64,000 bases of DNA from JANYLB01 sp963837715. Lineage in GTDB: Bacteria; Actinomycetota; Acidimicrobiia; IMCC26256; JANYLB01. Shown here one piece after another: positions 1-9,246 of the stretch (positions are counted from its first letter, which is position 1; every line of letters starts with the position of its first letter). The notes under the pieces were generated by a model that saw only the letters and a list, made by a program, of their open reading frames with translations, did no database searches and had not been told where the DNA came from. The stretch spans positions 434,001-498,000 of the forward strand of contig CAWIOF010000002.1 in the NCBI GenBank assembly GCA_963837715.1. Direction: 5' to 3'. A program made the position numbers and the translations under genes.

Positions 1-765
1 GCAGCGGGGCACGACATCAACTACATCGCACTCGCGGGTGCCCTCGCGCACTTCGGTCGCGCCGGTTCGAAGCCGACGCCACCGATCAACGTGGTCGGCG
101 ACTTCGGCGGTGGTGGGATGCTGATGGCATTCGGCGTGGCGTGTGGCCTCGTCGAATCCGGCCGATCCGGCAAGGGTCAGGTGATCGACGCCGCGATGGT
201 CGACGGCTCGGCTGCGCTGATGGCGATGATGTGGGGCTTCCAGGCGCTTGGCGGCTGGGGCGAGTTCGGGACCAACGTGCTCGACACCGGCGCGCCGTTC
301 TACGACACCTACGAGACCGCCGACGGGAAGTACATCTCGCTCGGCGCGCTCGAACCGCAGTTCTACGCGGAGCTCATCACCCGTATCGGCTTTGCCGACG
401 AGGTGGATCTCGCCCGCCAGATGGACGGCTCCACGTTCCCGGAGATGCGTGAGAAGTTCACCGCGCTCTTCAAGACCAAGACCCGAGACGAGTGGTGCGA
501 GGTGCTCGAGCACACCGACGCGTGCTTCGCACCGGTGCTCACGATGGCGGAGGCCGTCGATCACCCCCACATCAAGGCGCGCAACACGGTGGTCAACGAA
601 TACGGACTCGACCAACCCGCGCCGGCGCCCCGCTTCAGCCGCACTCCGGGCACGATCCAGGGTCCACCCGCGTGGCCCGGTCAACACACCGACGAAGTCT
701 TGACCGATTGGGGCTTCACCGCAGCCGACGTCGTGAAGCTGCGCGAGACCGGAGCGATCAAGTAG
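1..765 (+). CDS. Alpha-methylacyl-CoA racemase-like (CaiB/BaiF family III), 5' end missing
   Basis: The last 254 residues of a family III CoA-transferase fold protein are visible; the start lies before the window. The motif GHDINY at residues 3-8 and AMVDG near residue 65 hold the His and Asp that correspond to the catalytic pair (H126, D156) of mycobacterial alpha-methylacyl-CoA racemase, so this subgroup is more likely than a true CoA-transferase. Such enzymes invert the 2-methyl centre of branched acyl-CoA thioesters before beta-oxidation in the cytosol. The glycine-rich stretch before MLMAFG and the C-terminal GQHTDEVLTDWGF fit the family. Stop TAG at 763-765; the next gene follows at once on the same strand. 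Substrate is inferred only. Confidence 0.88.
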   Translation, partial: AAGHDINYIALAGALAHFGRAGSKPTPPINVVGDFGGGGMLMAFGVACGLVESGRSGKGQVIDAAMVDGSAALMAMMWGFQALGGWGEFGTNVLDTGAPFYDTYETADGKYISLGALEPQFYAELITRIGFADEVDLARQMDGSTFPEMREKFTALFKTKTRDEWCEVLEHTDACFAPVLTMAEAVDHPHIKARNTVVNEYGLDQPAPAPRFSRTPGTIQGPPAWPGQHTDEVLTDWGFTAADVVKLRETGAIK

Positions 766-773
766 ACGGGGAC

Positions 774-1508
774 CTGCGGCCCGCCGGGATTCTCCGGGCC
801 GCCTTCCACACCTACCGGGCGGAGTTCTGGCCGGTCGCGATCAGCGCCGTGGTGGTCTTCGGCTTCTTCGGCGCGGTCGAGTTCGAGGCCGACGTCGCGC
901 TCGACGACGGCTGGGGCTTCAGCCTCGGCAAGCTCGTGCTCGCCCTCGTCCTCGTGGCGTTCAGCGCGGCGGGCACGGTCTTCTATCCCGGCCTGCTCGA
1001 CCGCATCGTCGGGGTGGAACGCGGCCACAACGAACGGCAGTCGCTCGGCACCATCCTCCGAACACTGCCGTACGGGCGACTCGTCCTGGCCGAGATCATG
1101 CTGTTCGCTGTCACCGGCGTCGGGCTCGCGCTCTTCTTCGTTCCCGGGATCATCGCGTTCACGTTCTTCGGGCTCGTCGGGCCGTGCATCACGATCGAGG
1201 ACCGGAGCGCGCTCTCGGCCTTCGCTCGATCAGCTCGTCTGGTCAAGCCGCACTTCTGGCTCGTGCTCCTCCTCGTGACGGTGCCGATCGGCATCGAACA
1301 CGCGCTCGAGGATGCCGTACACCACCTCGTCGAGCATGAGGCATTCATCGTGCGATTCGGGAGCCACGCACTCATCGGCATCATCATCGGTTCGATCGTC
1401 GGCCTCATCGAGGTGCATCTCGCGTTCCGACTGAGTGGGCGCTACCGAGAGGAGCGCGCGCCCCGCGTCACCCTTCGTCAGCGGGCCACCGGGCGCGGAG
1501 AGGCCTGA
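774..1508 (+). CDS. Multi-pass membrane protein, start codon unclear
   Basis: A frame of about 244 residues opens right after the racemase stop. It has four to five hydrophobic segments (about residues 15-30, 45-65, 100-130, 155-175, 205-225) and the stretch ITIEDRSALSAFARSARLV between two of them, a pattern seen in bacterial membrane proteins with repeated interface helices. I cannot name the family. No ATG, GTG or TTG lies in frame between the upstream stop and the first membrane segment; the first candidate is CTG at 774, and the first canonical codon is GTG at 849, inside a membrane helix. A rare start or a base error near 770 is possible. The 3' end overlaps the convergent gene by 31 bp. 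Confidence 0.55.
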   Translation: MRPAGILRAAFHTYRAEFWPVAISAVVVFGFFGAVEFEADVALDDGWGFSLGKLVLALVLVAFSAAGTVFYPGLLDRIVGVERGHNERQSLGTILRTLPYGRLVLAEIMLFAVTGVGLALFFVPGIIAFTFFGLVGPCITIEDRSALSAFARSARLVKPHFWLVLLLVTVPIGIEHALEDAVHHLVEHEAFIVRFGSHALIGIIIGSIVGLIEVHLAFRLSGRYREERAPRVTLRQRATGRGEA

Positions 1509-2104
1509 GCCGACGGCTCGAGGTCGGTCACGTCCGGGCTGGGGCGTGACGGCCTCGGTCGAGTCGGCTCCCGACGTGCGATCAGTCGGACCAACAGGAG
1601 GAAAGCGACGATCGTGCTCACGACGACCGCCATCCACTGGGTGAGGGCTGCGCCGGCATCGGAGCCGGCCGTCACGAGATGTGCGGTCGCGAAGATGAAC
1701 AGCGGGAAGCTCAGCATGTGGACCCGGCGCCACCACATGCGGGGAAGATGACGCTGGAGCAGGGAGGTCATCTCGACCGCGAGCAGGATGTAGAAGGCGA
1801 CGATTCCCCACGCGACGGCTCGCGGCTTCCAGGTGGACGCCAGGGGAACGAACAGCTCGCGCCATCCGAACGCGACGAAGTTGTCGGCGACGAGGCCGAG
1901 GAGATGCACGCCGGTGAAGACCACGGCCAGGCCGCCGAGGTGACGGTGGAGATCGAGGAGCCACGCCGGCTTGGGATTGCGCCCGAAGGTCTTCGTCGAC
2001 AGCGCGAGTCCCCAGATGACGGCGAGGGAGAGCAATGCCCAGGCGACGAGCCCGCTGGCTCGCGTCACGAACCACCAGGTCCTTGGATCGAGGGCCGCGA
2101 GCAC
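1478..2104 (-). CDS. Ferric reductase-like transmembrane protein
   Basis: A 208-residue integral membrane protein with about six hydrophobic segments. Two His pairs sit in helices, LHRHLGGLAVVFTGVH (about residues 52-67) and VHMLSFPLFIFATAH (about 126-140), which is the haem-ligand layout of the ferric reductase-like transmembrane domain (FRD, as in MsrQ and YedZ). It probably carries b-type haem and passes electrons across the membrane. No FAD or NAD domain is attached, and no MsrP partner is visible, so the electron acceptor is unknown. The C-terminal 35 residues are basic and proline-rich. It lies just downstream of two small secreted or anchored proteins on the same strand. Confidence 0.75.
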   Translation of the reverse strand: MLAALDPRTWWFVTRASGLVAWALLSLAVIWGLALSTKTFGRNPKPAWLLDLHRHLGGLAVVFTGVHLLGLVADNFVAFGWRELFVPLASTWKPRAVAWGIVAFYILLAVEMTSLLQRHLPRMWWRRVHMLSFPLFIFATAHLVTAGSDAGAALTQWMAVVVSTIVAFLLLVRLIARREPTRPRPSRPSPDVTDLEPSAQASPRPVAR

Positions 2105-2107
2105 CGG

Positions 2108-2605
2108 TCAGCTCGGGCCGGTGCTTGGCGTGGGGGGAGCAGGAGCAGCGGTCGGTGCGGGCGCGGGTGCAGCGGTCGGCGCGGGTGCCGGGGCCGCAGC
2201 CGCCGGTGTGGGCAGCGGAGGGATCGGCGACGCAACCGGGGCCGACGACACGACGGACTCGCTCGCCGGCCCGCCGGAGCTCGGCACGACCGGGGCTCCC
2301 ACCGCGCCGGGACTCGACCCAGCGCCGAGCGGCGCACCGGTCGCGTCGCCGGGGGTGGCAGCGACAGCGCCCGGAACGAGGCCCGTGGTCGGGGCTTGGG
2401 GCGGCGGCGCGGCTCCGGCCGGCGTCGGCGAGGTGGTTGCCACGACCGCGGCGCGATTCACCCGGCCGATCGCCGGTGCGCTCACGGCGAGGGCCGTCAC
2501 GATCGTGAACATCGCCGCGACGCTCGCTCCGGTCATCACGATCCGGGTGGAGAGTGCCGCGTGCCCGCGCGTGCGCGGCCTGCGGCGGTCCGTCGGCTCA
2601 GTCAT
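2108..2605 (-). CDS. Membrane-anchored Ala/Pro-rich protein
   Basis: 165 residues starting at ATG 2605. Residues 1-18 are basic, followed by one hydrophobic segment (about 20-45) and then a long low-complexity tail of Ala, Pro, Thr and Gly that ends with repeats of APAPTAAPAP. This suggests an exported or anchored protein with a flexible wall-spanning tail. The start overlaps the stop of the upstream gene by 8 bp (2598-2605), so the two are translationally coupled. Function is unknown. Proline/alanine tails evolve fast, so a family match is unlikely. Confidence 0.6.
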   Translation of the reverse strand: MTEPTDRRRPRTRGHAALSTRIVMTGASVAAMFTIVTALAVSAPAIGRVNRAAVVATTSPTPAGAAPPPQAPTTGLVPGAVAATPGDATGAPLGAGSSPGAVGAPVVPSSGGPASESVVSSAPVASPIPPLPTPAAAAPAPAPTAAPAPAPTAAPAPPTPSTGPS

Positions 2606-3107
2606 CGTCGTGGGCTCCCTCACACGCACGTTCTCGCGCCTGCTTCTCGGCCTCCGACATCCCGTCGTCGCTCCCGTGGCAATCGAGGCCGGGGGGAGGC
2701 GGGGCGACCGCGGGCTTGCTCGGAGTCGTCGTCGTCGTCGGGAGCGGGGCGGGTTGAGCGCCGTCCTCGCCCGGCGCCGTCGCCGCACCGCCGGTGGCAA
2801 CCGTCGCGGGAATCGGCGCTGAGATCGGTGCCGGCACGACTGTGTTCTCTGCCGCCTCGCTTGCCAGGGCTCCCGGAGCAGCACGGCCCCCCGTCCGGCC
2901 CGCAGTGCCGGGCTCTGTGCCCGACTGCGTCTCGATCGGAAGCGTCTCGCGGCCGCCATCGTTCGTCTCGTCGATCACCCGAGCTGAGCCGGGTGAGGAT
3001 TCCGGCCCTGCCGCGAGGAGGCCGGTGGTGGCGCCGACGGCGGCAATGCCGGAGGAGATGGTGAGTGCGAGGGCCACCGTCGTGGCGAGCTTCGTCCCGT
3101 GCCGCAT
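2598..3107 (-). CDS. Secreted Pro/Thr-rich protein with acidic C-terminus
   Basis: 169 residues from ATG 3107. The N-terminus MRHGTKLATTVALALTISSG looks like a signal peptide or anchor. The middle is rich in Gly, Ala, Pro and Thr, and the end (about 140-169) holds LDCHGSDDG followed by a charged helix and a DDD terminus with two Cys. It is coupled to the next small gene, which has the same design, so the pair may act together at the cell surface. I do not recognise a family. The alternative upstream in-frame starts give an Arg-rich, unlikely N-terminus. Confidence 0.6.
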   Translation of the reverse strand: MRHGTKLATTVALALTISSGIAAVGATTGLLAAGPESSPGSARVIDETNDGGRETLPIETQSGTEPGTAGRTGGRAAPGALASEAAENTVVPAPISAPIPATVATGGAATAPGEDGAQPAPLPTTTTTPSKPAVAPPPPGLDCHGSDDGMSEAEKQARERACEGAHDDD

Positions 3108-3214
3108 CCTCGATCCCTTCGTCGCGATCCTTCCTTCCGGGTATCGGCAGGACGGAGACCATCGCCCGAGCGCGAGAGGGTAAAGATTCACCCAAGTTCG
3201 TTGGGCGCGGTTCG

Positions 3215-4333
3215 TCAGCCTTCGTCGGCGGGGAGCCCGTTTCGCAGGGCATTGAGCCGCGCCTCGCGCTCGGTAGCGTCCGGGGCGACGACGGTGACGT
3301 GACCGACCTTGCGCCCCGGTCGCGGCGCTTTGCCGTAGCGGTGGAGGTGCGCGCCCGGTACGGCGAGTACGCCGGCGGGGTCGGGGAGCGCGCCGATGCA
3401 GTTCACCATCGCGCTCACGCCGATCGCGTCGGTGGCACCGAGCGGCCAACCGAGGATGGCCCGAATGTGGTTCTCGAACTGGCTCGTGACCGCGCCCTCG
3501 ATCGTCCAGTGCCCGGAGTTGTGCACCCGTGGCGCCATCTCGTTCGCCAGGAGCTGATCCCCGACCTGGAACAGCTCGAGGGTCAGCACGCCCACGTAGG
3601 CGAACCGTTCCATGAGCGCACCGATCGCCTGCTCGGCCACGACCTGGAGCTGCGCCGAGTCGGGTGCAGGCGCGACGGACGTCCGCAGGATGCCGCCCCG
3701 GTGTTCGTTCTCCACGAGGGGCCAGCAGCGGACCTCCCCGTTCCGGCTCCGCACCGCGATGATCGAGAGCTCACGGTCGAAGTCGACGAACTGCTCGAGG
3801 ATCAACGGACCGGCGGATGCGAGCTCTCCGACCGCCGCGTCGAGATCGGTCGACTCGTCGATGGCGACCTGACCCTTCCCGTCGTAGCCACCCTGGCGGG
3901 TCTTCAACACGCCTCTCGGGCCCACGGCGGCGTGAGCCGCCGCCATGGAGGGGGCGTCGTCGACCGGCGCGAACTCGGCCACCGGGATCCCGAGCGATCC
4001 GAACAGCTGCTTCTCGACGAGCCGGTCCTGGGATGCCTCGAGCGCGTCGGCCGGTGGCCAGACCGCGACACCCGCGGCGACCAGCGGGCGAACCACGGAA
4101 GCAGGCACGCCTTCCCATTCGTAGGTGAGCGCGGTCGCGCCGTCGGCGACCCGGGCGACCGCGACCGGATCGCCGAGCTCACCGACGACCAACTCACCGA
4201 CCGCGGCGGCCCCCGCTTCCGCCGAGGGGTCGAGGAACCGGAACGTCACCCCCATCGGGACACCCGCGAGCCCGAGCATGCGTCCGAGCTGGCCGCCACC
4301 CAGGATCGCGACGAGGGAATCTGATGGGTTCAT
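3215..4333 (-). CDS. purK: 5-(carboxyamino)imidazole ribonucleotide synthase
   Basis: 372 residues, normal length for PurK, which uses ATP and bicarbonate to convert AIR to N5-CAIR in purine synthesis. The N-terminal ILGGGQLGRML, the ATP-grasp glycine loop GGYDGKGQ (about residue 148), ELSIIAVR and the metal/ATP site NEMAPRVHNSGHW (about 262) are all present. The first ATG without extension is at 4333. Seven bases before it lies TACAAC, fitting a leaderless promoter. purE is not in the window. Its start region is divergent from gltB. Confidence 0.95.
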   Translation of the reverse strand: MNPSDSLVAILGGGQLGRMLGLAGVPMGVTFRFLDPSAEAGAAAVGELVVGELGDPVAVARVADGATALTYEWEGVPASVVRPLVAAGVAVWPPADALEASQDRLVEKQLFGSLGIPVAEFAPVDDAPSMAAAHAAVGPRGVLKTRQGGYDGKGQVAIDESTDLDAAVGELASAGPLILEQFVDFDRELSIIAVRSRNGEVRCWPLVENEHRGGILRTSVAPAPDSAQLQVVAEQAIGALMERFAYVGVLTLELFQVGDQLLANEMAPRVHNSGHWTIEGAVTSQFENHIRAILGWPLGATDAIGVSAMVNCIGALPDPAGVLAVPGAHLHRYGKAPRPGRKVGHVTVVAPDATEREARLNALRNGLPADEG

Positions 4334-4340
4334 CGACGCT

Positions 4341-4346
4341 GTTGTA
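4341..4346 (-). promoter_or_regulatory. -10 box of purK, leaderless type
   Basis: TACAAC on the minus strand with 7 nt to the purK ATG. The transcript would begin at or next to the start codon. The same spacing recurs before other genes here. Confidence 0.5.
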
Positions 4347-4490
4347 GCAGCCCTCCCGCGAAGCCCCGGTTCGAATCCGATGCTGGAGGGCCCCACGCGA
4401 GGGCTATGCTCGTCGCCTCGCGACAGCGCCGTCGCTCCCTTGATCTCCCGTGCCAGAGCCGGGTCTCAGAGCGAAACGGAGCTTGAAACA

Positions 4491-7400
4491 GTGAGTCACC
4501 GCGAGCGCAGCCACCTTCGGCACGCCGAGCTCGACTCGTGCGGGATCGGCTTCGTCACCCACACCTCGGGTGCGCCGAGCCGCGAGATCGTCGAGCTCGC
4601 CCTCACCGGTCTCGCGTGCGTGAAGCACCGGGGTGCGATCGCTGCCGACGGCCTCTCGGGCGACGGCGCGGGCATCCTCGTCCCCATCCCGCGGGAGTTC
4701 TTCGGCCGTGTCGCCAACGAGGCGACGGGGCGCGACCTGCCGGCCGAGCGGTTGGGGATCGTCAACGCGTACCTCGATCTCGACGACGCAGCCGGCCGGA
4801 CCGTCGCCGAGCGCGCGGTCGCCGACGCATGCGCCGCCGAGGGCATCGAGCTCGCGGGGTGGCGCGACGTCCCGATCGACCCGCTGCAGATCGGTGCGAG
4901 TGCCCGGGCCGACCTCCCCGCGATGCGTCAGGCGTTCCTCGTCCGCCCGGGAGGCGTGGAGGTTGCCGAGGCGGAACGGCGCGCGTACCGGGCCCGGCGC
5001 GCCGCCGAAGCCCTCTGCCGCGCTGCCGACGTGCGTGCGTACTTCGCGAGTTGGAGCTTCCTCACGGTCACCTACAAGGCGCTCGTGATCAGCGACCGTC
5101 TCACTGCGTTCTATCCCGATCTCGCCGCCGACGACTTCGCGGCGCCGCTTGCGATCTTCCACAGCCGCTTCTCCACCAACACGATGCCCGCGTGGGAACG
5201 AGCGCAGCCCTTCCGTCTCCTCTGCCACAACGGCGAGATCAACACGGTCGAGGGCAACGAGAACCGGATGGTGGCACGCGGTGTGCTCGGAACCGAGGCC
5301 GCGGGACTCGGCCCGGAGGAGCAGTTCCGGCCGCTGTTCGACCCCGACGACTCCGACTCCGGCAAGCTCGACGCTGCGATCGAGCTCCTGATGCGGGGCG
5401 GACGCGACGTCCGGCACGCCATCGCGATGACGGTGCCGGAGGCCTGGGAAGGTCAGCGAGACCTCGCGCCCGGCGTGCGCGACTTCTTCCGCTACCACGC
5501 CTGCTTGAGCGACCCGTGGGACGGACCCGCGGGTCTCGTGTTCACCGACGGACGGCGGGTCGGCGCCGCGCTCGACCGCAACGGCTTGCGGCCCATGCGC
5601 TGGCAGTCGTGCGAAGACGGGCTCGTCGTCTGCGCGTCGGAAACCGGGGCGGTGCCGATCGAGGGGCACGGCAAGGTGCGGCGCGGCCGCCTCGGCCCGG
5701 GCGAGATGCTCTGTGTGGATCCCGATGCCGGTGGTGTCCAGGGCGACGACACCGTGAAGCGATGGCTCGCGGGGCGCGCTCCGTACGCGGAGTGGGCCGC
5801 CGACGGGTTGCGGCCGTTCTCGTCGGGCAAGCCTCTCGACGAGACGCCCGATCCCGCCGCGCTCCTCGCGCACCAGGGTGCGTACGGCGTGACCAAGGAG
5901 GAGGTGGCCATGGTGTTGAAGCCGATGGCCGCCGACGCCAAGGAGCCCACGTTCTCGATGGGTGACGACATTCCCTTCGCCACCGCCTCGGCGCGGCCGC
6001 GACCCTTGTTCCACGCGTTGAAGCAGCGCTTCGCCCAGGTGAGCAACCCCCCGATCGATCACCTCCGGGAACGGCTCGTGATGTCGTTGCGCACGTGTCT
6101 CGGCCCGCGCCGGCCGCTGCTGAGCGAGGGTCCCGAGGCGGCGCGGCTCCTCGAGCTCCCCACCTTCTTCCTCTATCCGTCGGGCGTGGCGACCCTGCTC
6201 GATCCCGACCACTCGCCGTTCACCGCCGAGCGGCTCGACGCCACCTTCCCTGTCGGAGAAGGACCCGCCGGACTGCACCGGGCACTCGAGCGGCTCGCCG
6301 CCGACGCAGAGCGCGCGGTCGACGACGGGATCGGCGTGTTGGTCGTGTCCGACGCCGGGGTCGATGCGACCCGTGCCGCGATCCCGTCGCTCCTCGCGAC
6401 CGGAGTGGTGCATCATCGACTCGTCCGGGTCCATCGCCGACAGAACGCCGCGCTGGTGATCGACAGTGGCGATGCGCGTGACACCCACGCAGTCGCGGCG
6501 CTGCTCGGTTACGGCGCCGACGCGATCTGTCCCCGTCTCGCCCTCGAGACCGTCGCCGCGCTCGCCGACGACGGCCAGCTCGGCGAGCTCCACGCCTCGG
6601 AGGCGCAGTCGAAGTTGCAGGCCGCGCTCGAAGATGGCGTCCTGAAGATCTTCTCGAAGATGGGGATCTCCACCGTCGACGGGTATCGCGCGGCGCAGAT
6701 CTTCGAAGCACTCGGCCTTGCGCCCGAGGTGATCGACCTGTGCCTCACGGGCACCACGTCGACCGTCGGAGGGATCGGCTTCGAGGCGCTCGGTGCCGAC
6801 GCGATCGCGCGCCACGAGGCCGGGTACATGGTCGACGACGTCGTGCTCGACGAACCGGGTCTGTTCCGCTTCCGCAAGCGCGGCGGCGAGTATCACGCCA
6901 ACAACCCCGAAGTGTTCGAGGCACTGCACGATGTGAGTGGGATCTCGGGTACCGAGGAGTCGAGCGGCACCGAGAAGCTCGAGACGGTGCCGCTCGCGCC
7001 CGCGCGTGACCAGGGTCGCGTGATGTTCCTGGAGTCGGCGGCCCAGGTTCCGCCGCCGCCCCCGGCGCCCGACCCTGTCGACGTACGCGCCGCTCACGTG
7101 TTGCAGCGCGCCATCGGCGAGGGCCGGGGTGATCTCTACAAGACCTTCGCCGGGCTCGTCGAGAGCCGGCCGGTCGTGGAGCTGAACGACCTGCTCGACT
7201 TCGCCTCCGGCGGGGCGCCGGTGCCGATCGACGAGGTCGAGCCCGCGAGTGAGATCACCCGACGATTCTCGACCGGAGCGATGAGTCACGGGTCCCTGTC
7301 GAAGGAGGCGCACGAGACGCTCGCGATGGCGATGAACCTCATCGGGGGCAAGAGCAACTGCGGCGAGGGCGGCGAAGATCCGTACCGCTACCGGACGCGG

Positions 7401-9134
7401 GGGAGCGCGCAGGACAAGAACTCCCGGATCAAGCAGATCGCCTCGGGCCGATTCGGGGTCACGCCCGAGTACTGCATGTTCGCCGACGAGCTGAACATCA
7501 AGATCGCGCAGGGTTCGAAGCCGGGTGAAGGTGGTCAGCTGCCGGGCCACAAGGTCAGTGGCGAGATCGCCCGCCTGCGGCACACCCAGCCCGGCGTCGG
7601 GCTCATCTCGCCACCGCCCCATCACGACATCTACTCGATCGAAGATCTCGCGCAGCTCATCTACGACCTGAAGCAGGTCAACCCGACCGCCGACGTGTCG
7701 GTGAAGCTCGTCGCCGAAGCCGGCGTGGGGACCATCGCCGCGGGTGTGGTCAAGGCGCTCGCCGACATCGTGCAGATCTCCGGTGCGAACGGCGGGACCG
7801 GCGCGTCACCGCTGTCGTCGATCAAGAACGCCGGTCTGCCGTGGGAGTTGGGCCTCGCCGAGGCCCAGCAGACCCTCATCGACAACGGACTGCGCGATCG
7901 CGTGAAGCTCCGGGTCGACGGCGGGTTCAAGACAGGCCGACACGTCCTCATCGCCGCGCTGCTCGGCGCCGACGAGTACTCGTTCGGGACCGCGGCGATG
8001 CTCGCCGAGGGCTGCATCATGGTGCGGGCGTGCCACCGCGACACCTGCCCGACCGGGATCGCCACCCAGCGCCCCAACCTCAGGGCCAAGTTCACGGGGA
8101 CGCCAGAGGGTGTCGCCACCTACATGCTCTTCATCGCCGAAGAGGTGCGCGAGCTGCTCGCATCGTTGGGCCTGCGGTCGGTCGACGAGGCGATCGGACG
8201 CGTCGAGCTGCTCCGCCAGCGCGTGACCGACAACGAACGGGCCGACACGCTCGACCTCTCGCCGTTGTTGGGCGTACCGGAAGACGCGACCGCACCGCGC
8301 CGGTTCGTCGCCGGTGTTCCGATCCAGCGGCCGCGCTCGAGCCTCGACGATCGTCTGCTCACCGACGGCTTCCCCGCGCTGTGGTCGGGCGAAGACATCG
8401 AGCTCGACTACGAGATCACCAACGCCGACCGCACGATCGGTGCGTCGCTCGGCGGGGCCGTCGGGCTCGAGTGGGGAGAGGCGCTTCCGGCCGGTTCGGT
8501 CGTGGCCCGATTCACCGGTTCCGCGGGCCAGAGCTTCGGTGCGTTCTGCGGCGAGGGTGTGACGCTGCACCTTCACGGCGAGGCGAACGACTACCTCGGC
8601 AAGGGCATGGGTGGTGGTCGCGTCATCGTGCGACCACCCGTCGACGACGCCGGCGACCCGGTCCTCGCCGGCAACACGGTGCTCTACGGGGCGACCGGCG
8701 GCCAGGTGTTCGTCGCGGGTCGCGTCGGTGAGCGCTTCTGCGTCCGAAACAGCGGCGCGACGGCGGTCGTCGAAGGCACCGGCGACCACGCGTGCGAGTA
8801 CATGACCGGTGGCACCGTCGTCATCCTCGGCCCCGTCGGATACAACCTCGGTGCCGGGATGACCGGCGGCGAGGCCTACGTCTACGACCCCGACGGACTC
8901 CTCACGACGCGCCTGAACCGCCAGCTCGTCGACGCGGCGATCCCCGACGACAAGCAGCGCGCCGACCTCCGCTACCTCGTGGAACGCCACCGGGAGCTCA
9001 CCGGCTCGGCCCGGGGCGCCGCGATGCTGGCCGACTGGGACGCCACCATCCGCGCCTTCTGGCGAGTCGCGCCGATCGATGAGATCGCCCGCATCGAACG
9101 CGGCAACGAAGGCCGCCTCGGCGACCCCCGCTGA
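4491..9134 (+). CDS. gltB: Glutamate synthase large subunit
   Basis: 1547 residues, the usual size of the NADPH-type large subunit that makes two glutamates from glutamine and 2-oxoglutarate. Start GTG 4491 follows a GGAG at 4478 with 9-nt spacing and leaves a 16-residue propeptide before the class II amidotransferase nucleophile Cys in SCGIGF. Order: amidotransferase about 17-430, central domain to about 790, FMN synthase domain with CHRDTCPTGIATQ (Fe-S cysteines, about 1181-1193), then the C-terminal beta-helix with GGGRVIV and related glycine repeats. gltD, normally adjacent, is not here: a strong hairpin follows 47 bp after the stop and the next gene is convergent. Confidence 0.96.
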   Translation: MSHRERSHLRHAELDSCGIGFVTHTSGAPSREIVELALTGLACVKHRGAIAADGLSGDGAGILVPIPREFFGRVANEATGRDLPAERLGIVNAYLDLDDAAGRTVAERAVADACAAEGIELAGWRDVPIDPLQIGASARADLPAMRQAFLVRPGGVEVAEAERRAYRARRAAEALCRAADVRAYFASWSFLTVTYKALVISDRLTAFYPDLAADDFAAPLAIFHSRFSTNTMPAWERAQPFRLLCHNGEINTVEGNENRMVARGVLGTEAAGLGPEEQFRPLFDPDDSDSGKLDAAIELLMRGGRDVRHAIAMTVPEAWEGQRDLAPGVRDFFRYHACLSDPWDGPAGLVFTDGRRVGAALDRNGLRPMRWQSCEDGLVVCASETGAVPIEGHGKVRRGRLGPGEMLCVDPDAGGVQGDDTVKRWLAGRAPYAEWAADGLRPFSSGKPLDETPDPAALLAHQGAYGVTKEEVAMVLKPMAADAKEPTFSMGDDIPFATASARPRPLFHALKQRFAQVSNPPIDHLRERLVMSLRTCLGPRRPLLSEGPEAARLLELPTFFLYPSGVATLLDPDHSPFTAERLDATFPVGEGPAGLHRALERLAADAERAVDDGIGVLVVSDAGVDATRAAIPSLLATGVVHHRLVRVHRRQNAALVIDSGDARDTHAVAALLGYGADAICPRLALETVAALADDGQLGELHASEAQSKLQAALEDGVLKIFSKMGISTVDGYRAAQIFEALGLAPEVIDLCLTGTTSTVGGIGFEALGADAIARHEAGYMVDDVVLDEPGLFRFRKRGGEYHANNPEVFEALHDVSGISGTEESSGTEKLETVPLAPARDQGRVMFLESAAQVPPPPPAPDPVDVRAAHVLQRAIGEGRGDLYKTFAGLVESRPVVELNDLLDFASGGAPVPIDEVEPASEITRRFSTGAMSHGSLSKEAHETLAMAMNLIGGKSNCGEGGEDPYRYRTRGSAQDKNSRIKQIASGRFGVTPEYCMFADELNIKIAQGSKPGEGGQLPGHKVSGEIARLRHTQPGVGLISPPPHHDIYSIEDLAQLIYDLKQVNPTADVSVKLVAEAGVGTIAAGVVKALADIVQISGANGGTGASPLSSIKNAGLPWELGLAEAQQTLIDNGLRDRVKLRVDGGFKTGRHVLIAALLGADEYSFGTAAMLAEGCIMVRACHRDTCPTGIATQRPNLRAKFTGTPEGVATYMLFIAEEVRELLASLGLRSVDEAIGRVELLRQRVTDNERADTLDLSPLLGVPEDATAPRRFVAGVPIQRPRSSLDDRLLTDGFPALWSGEDIELDYEITNADRTIGASLGGAVGLEWGEALPAGSVVARFTGSAGQSFGAFCGEGVTLHLHGEANDYLGKGMGGGRVIVRPPVDDAGDPVLAGNTVLYGATGGQVFVAGRVGERFCVRNSGATAVVEGTGDHACEYMTGGTVVILGPVGYNLGAGMTGGEAYVYDPDGLLTTRLNRQLVDAAIPDDKQRADLRYLVERHRELTGSARGAAMLADWDATIRAFWRVAPIDEIARIERGNEGRLGDPR

Positions 9135-9181
9135 CCGACCCGTTCCTCCGCCCTTTCCTCCCACCCCCGCACCGTCCCGTG

Positions 9182-9220
9182 TCGTGACGTGTCCGTCGTA
9201 TGCCGACGGAATCGTCACGA
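9182..9220. terminator. Bidirectional hairpin between gltB and the DUF1003 gene
   Basis: TCGTGACG (9182-9189) pairs with CGTCACGA (9213-9220) and TCCGTCG (9192-9198) with CGACGGA (9204-9210), leaving a 5-nt loop and a 2-nt internal bulge. It lies between convergent genes. There is no clear T tract on either side. Confidence 0.65.
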
Positions 9221-9246
9221 ACTCAGCGGATCGGGGGTCGGACGGT

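Noticed and set aside
4366..4386. tRNA-like T-loop (GGTTCGAATCC) upstream of purK
   Set aside because: The stem does not pair fully and no acceptor, D or anticodon arm is found on either strand.
4404..7625. 1073-residue minus-strand frame opposite gltB
   Set aside because: Shadow of the GC-rich gltB codons; charged low-complexity composition and no domain.
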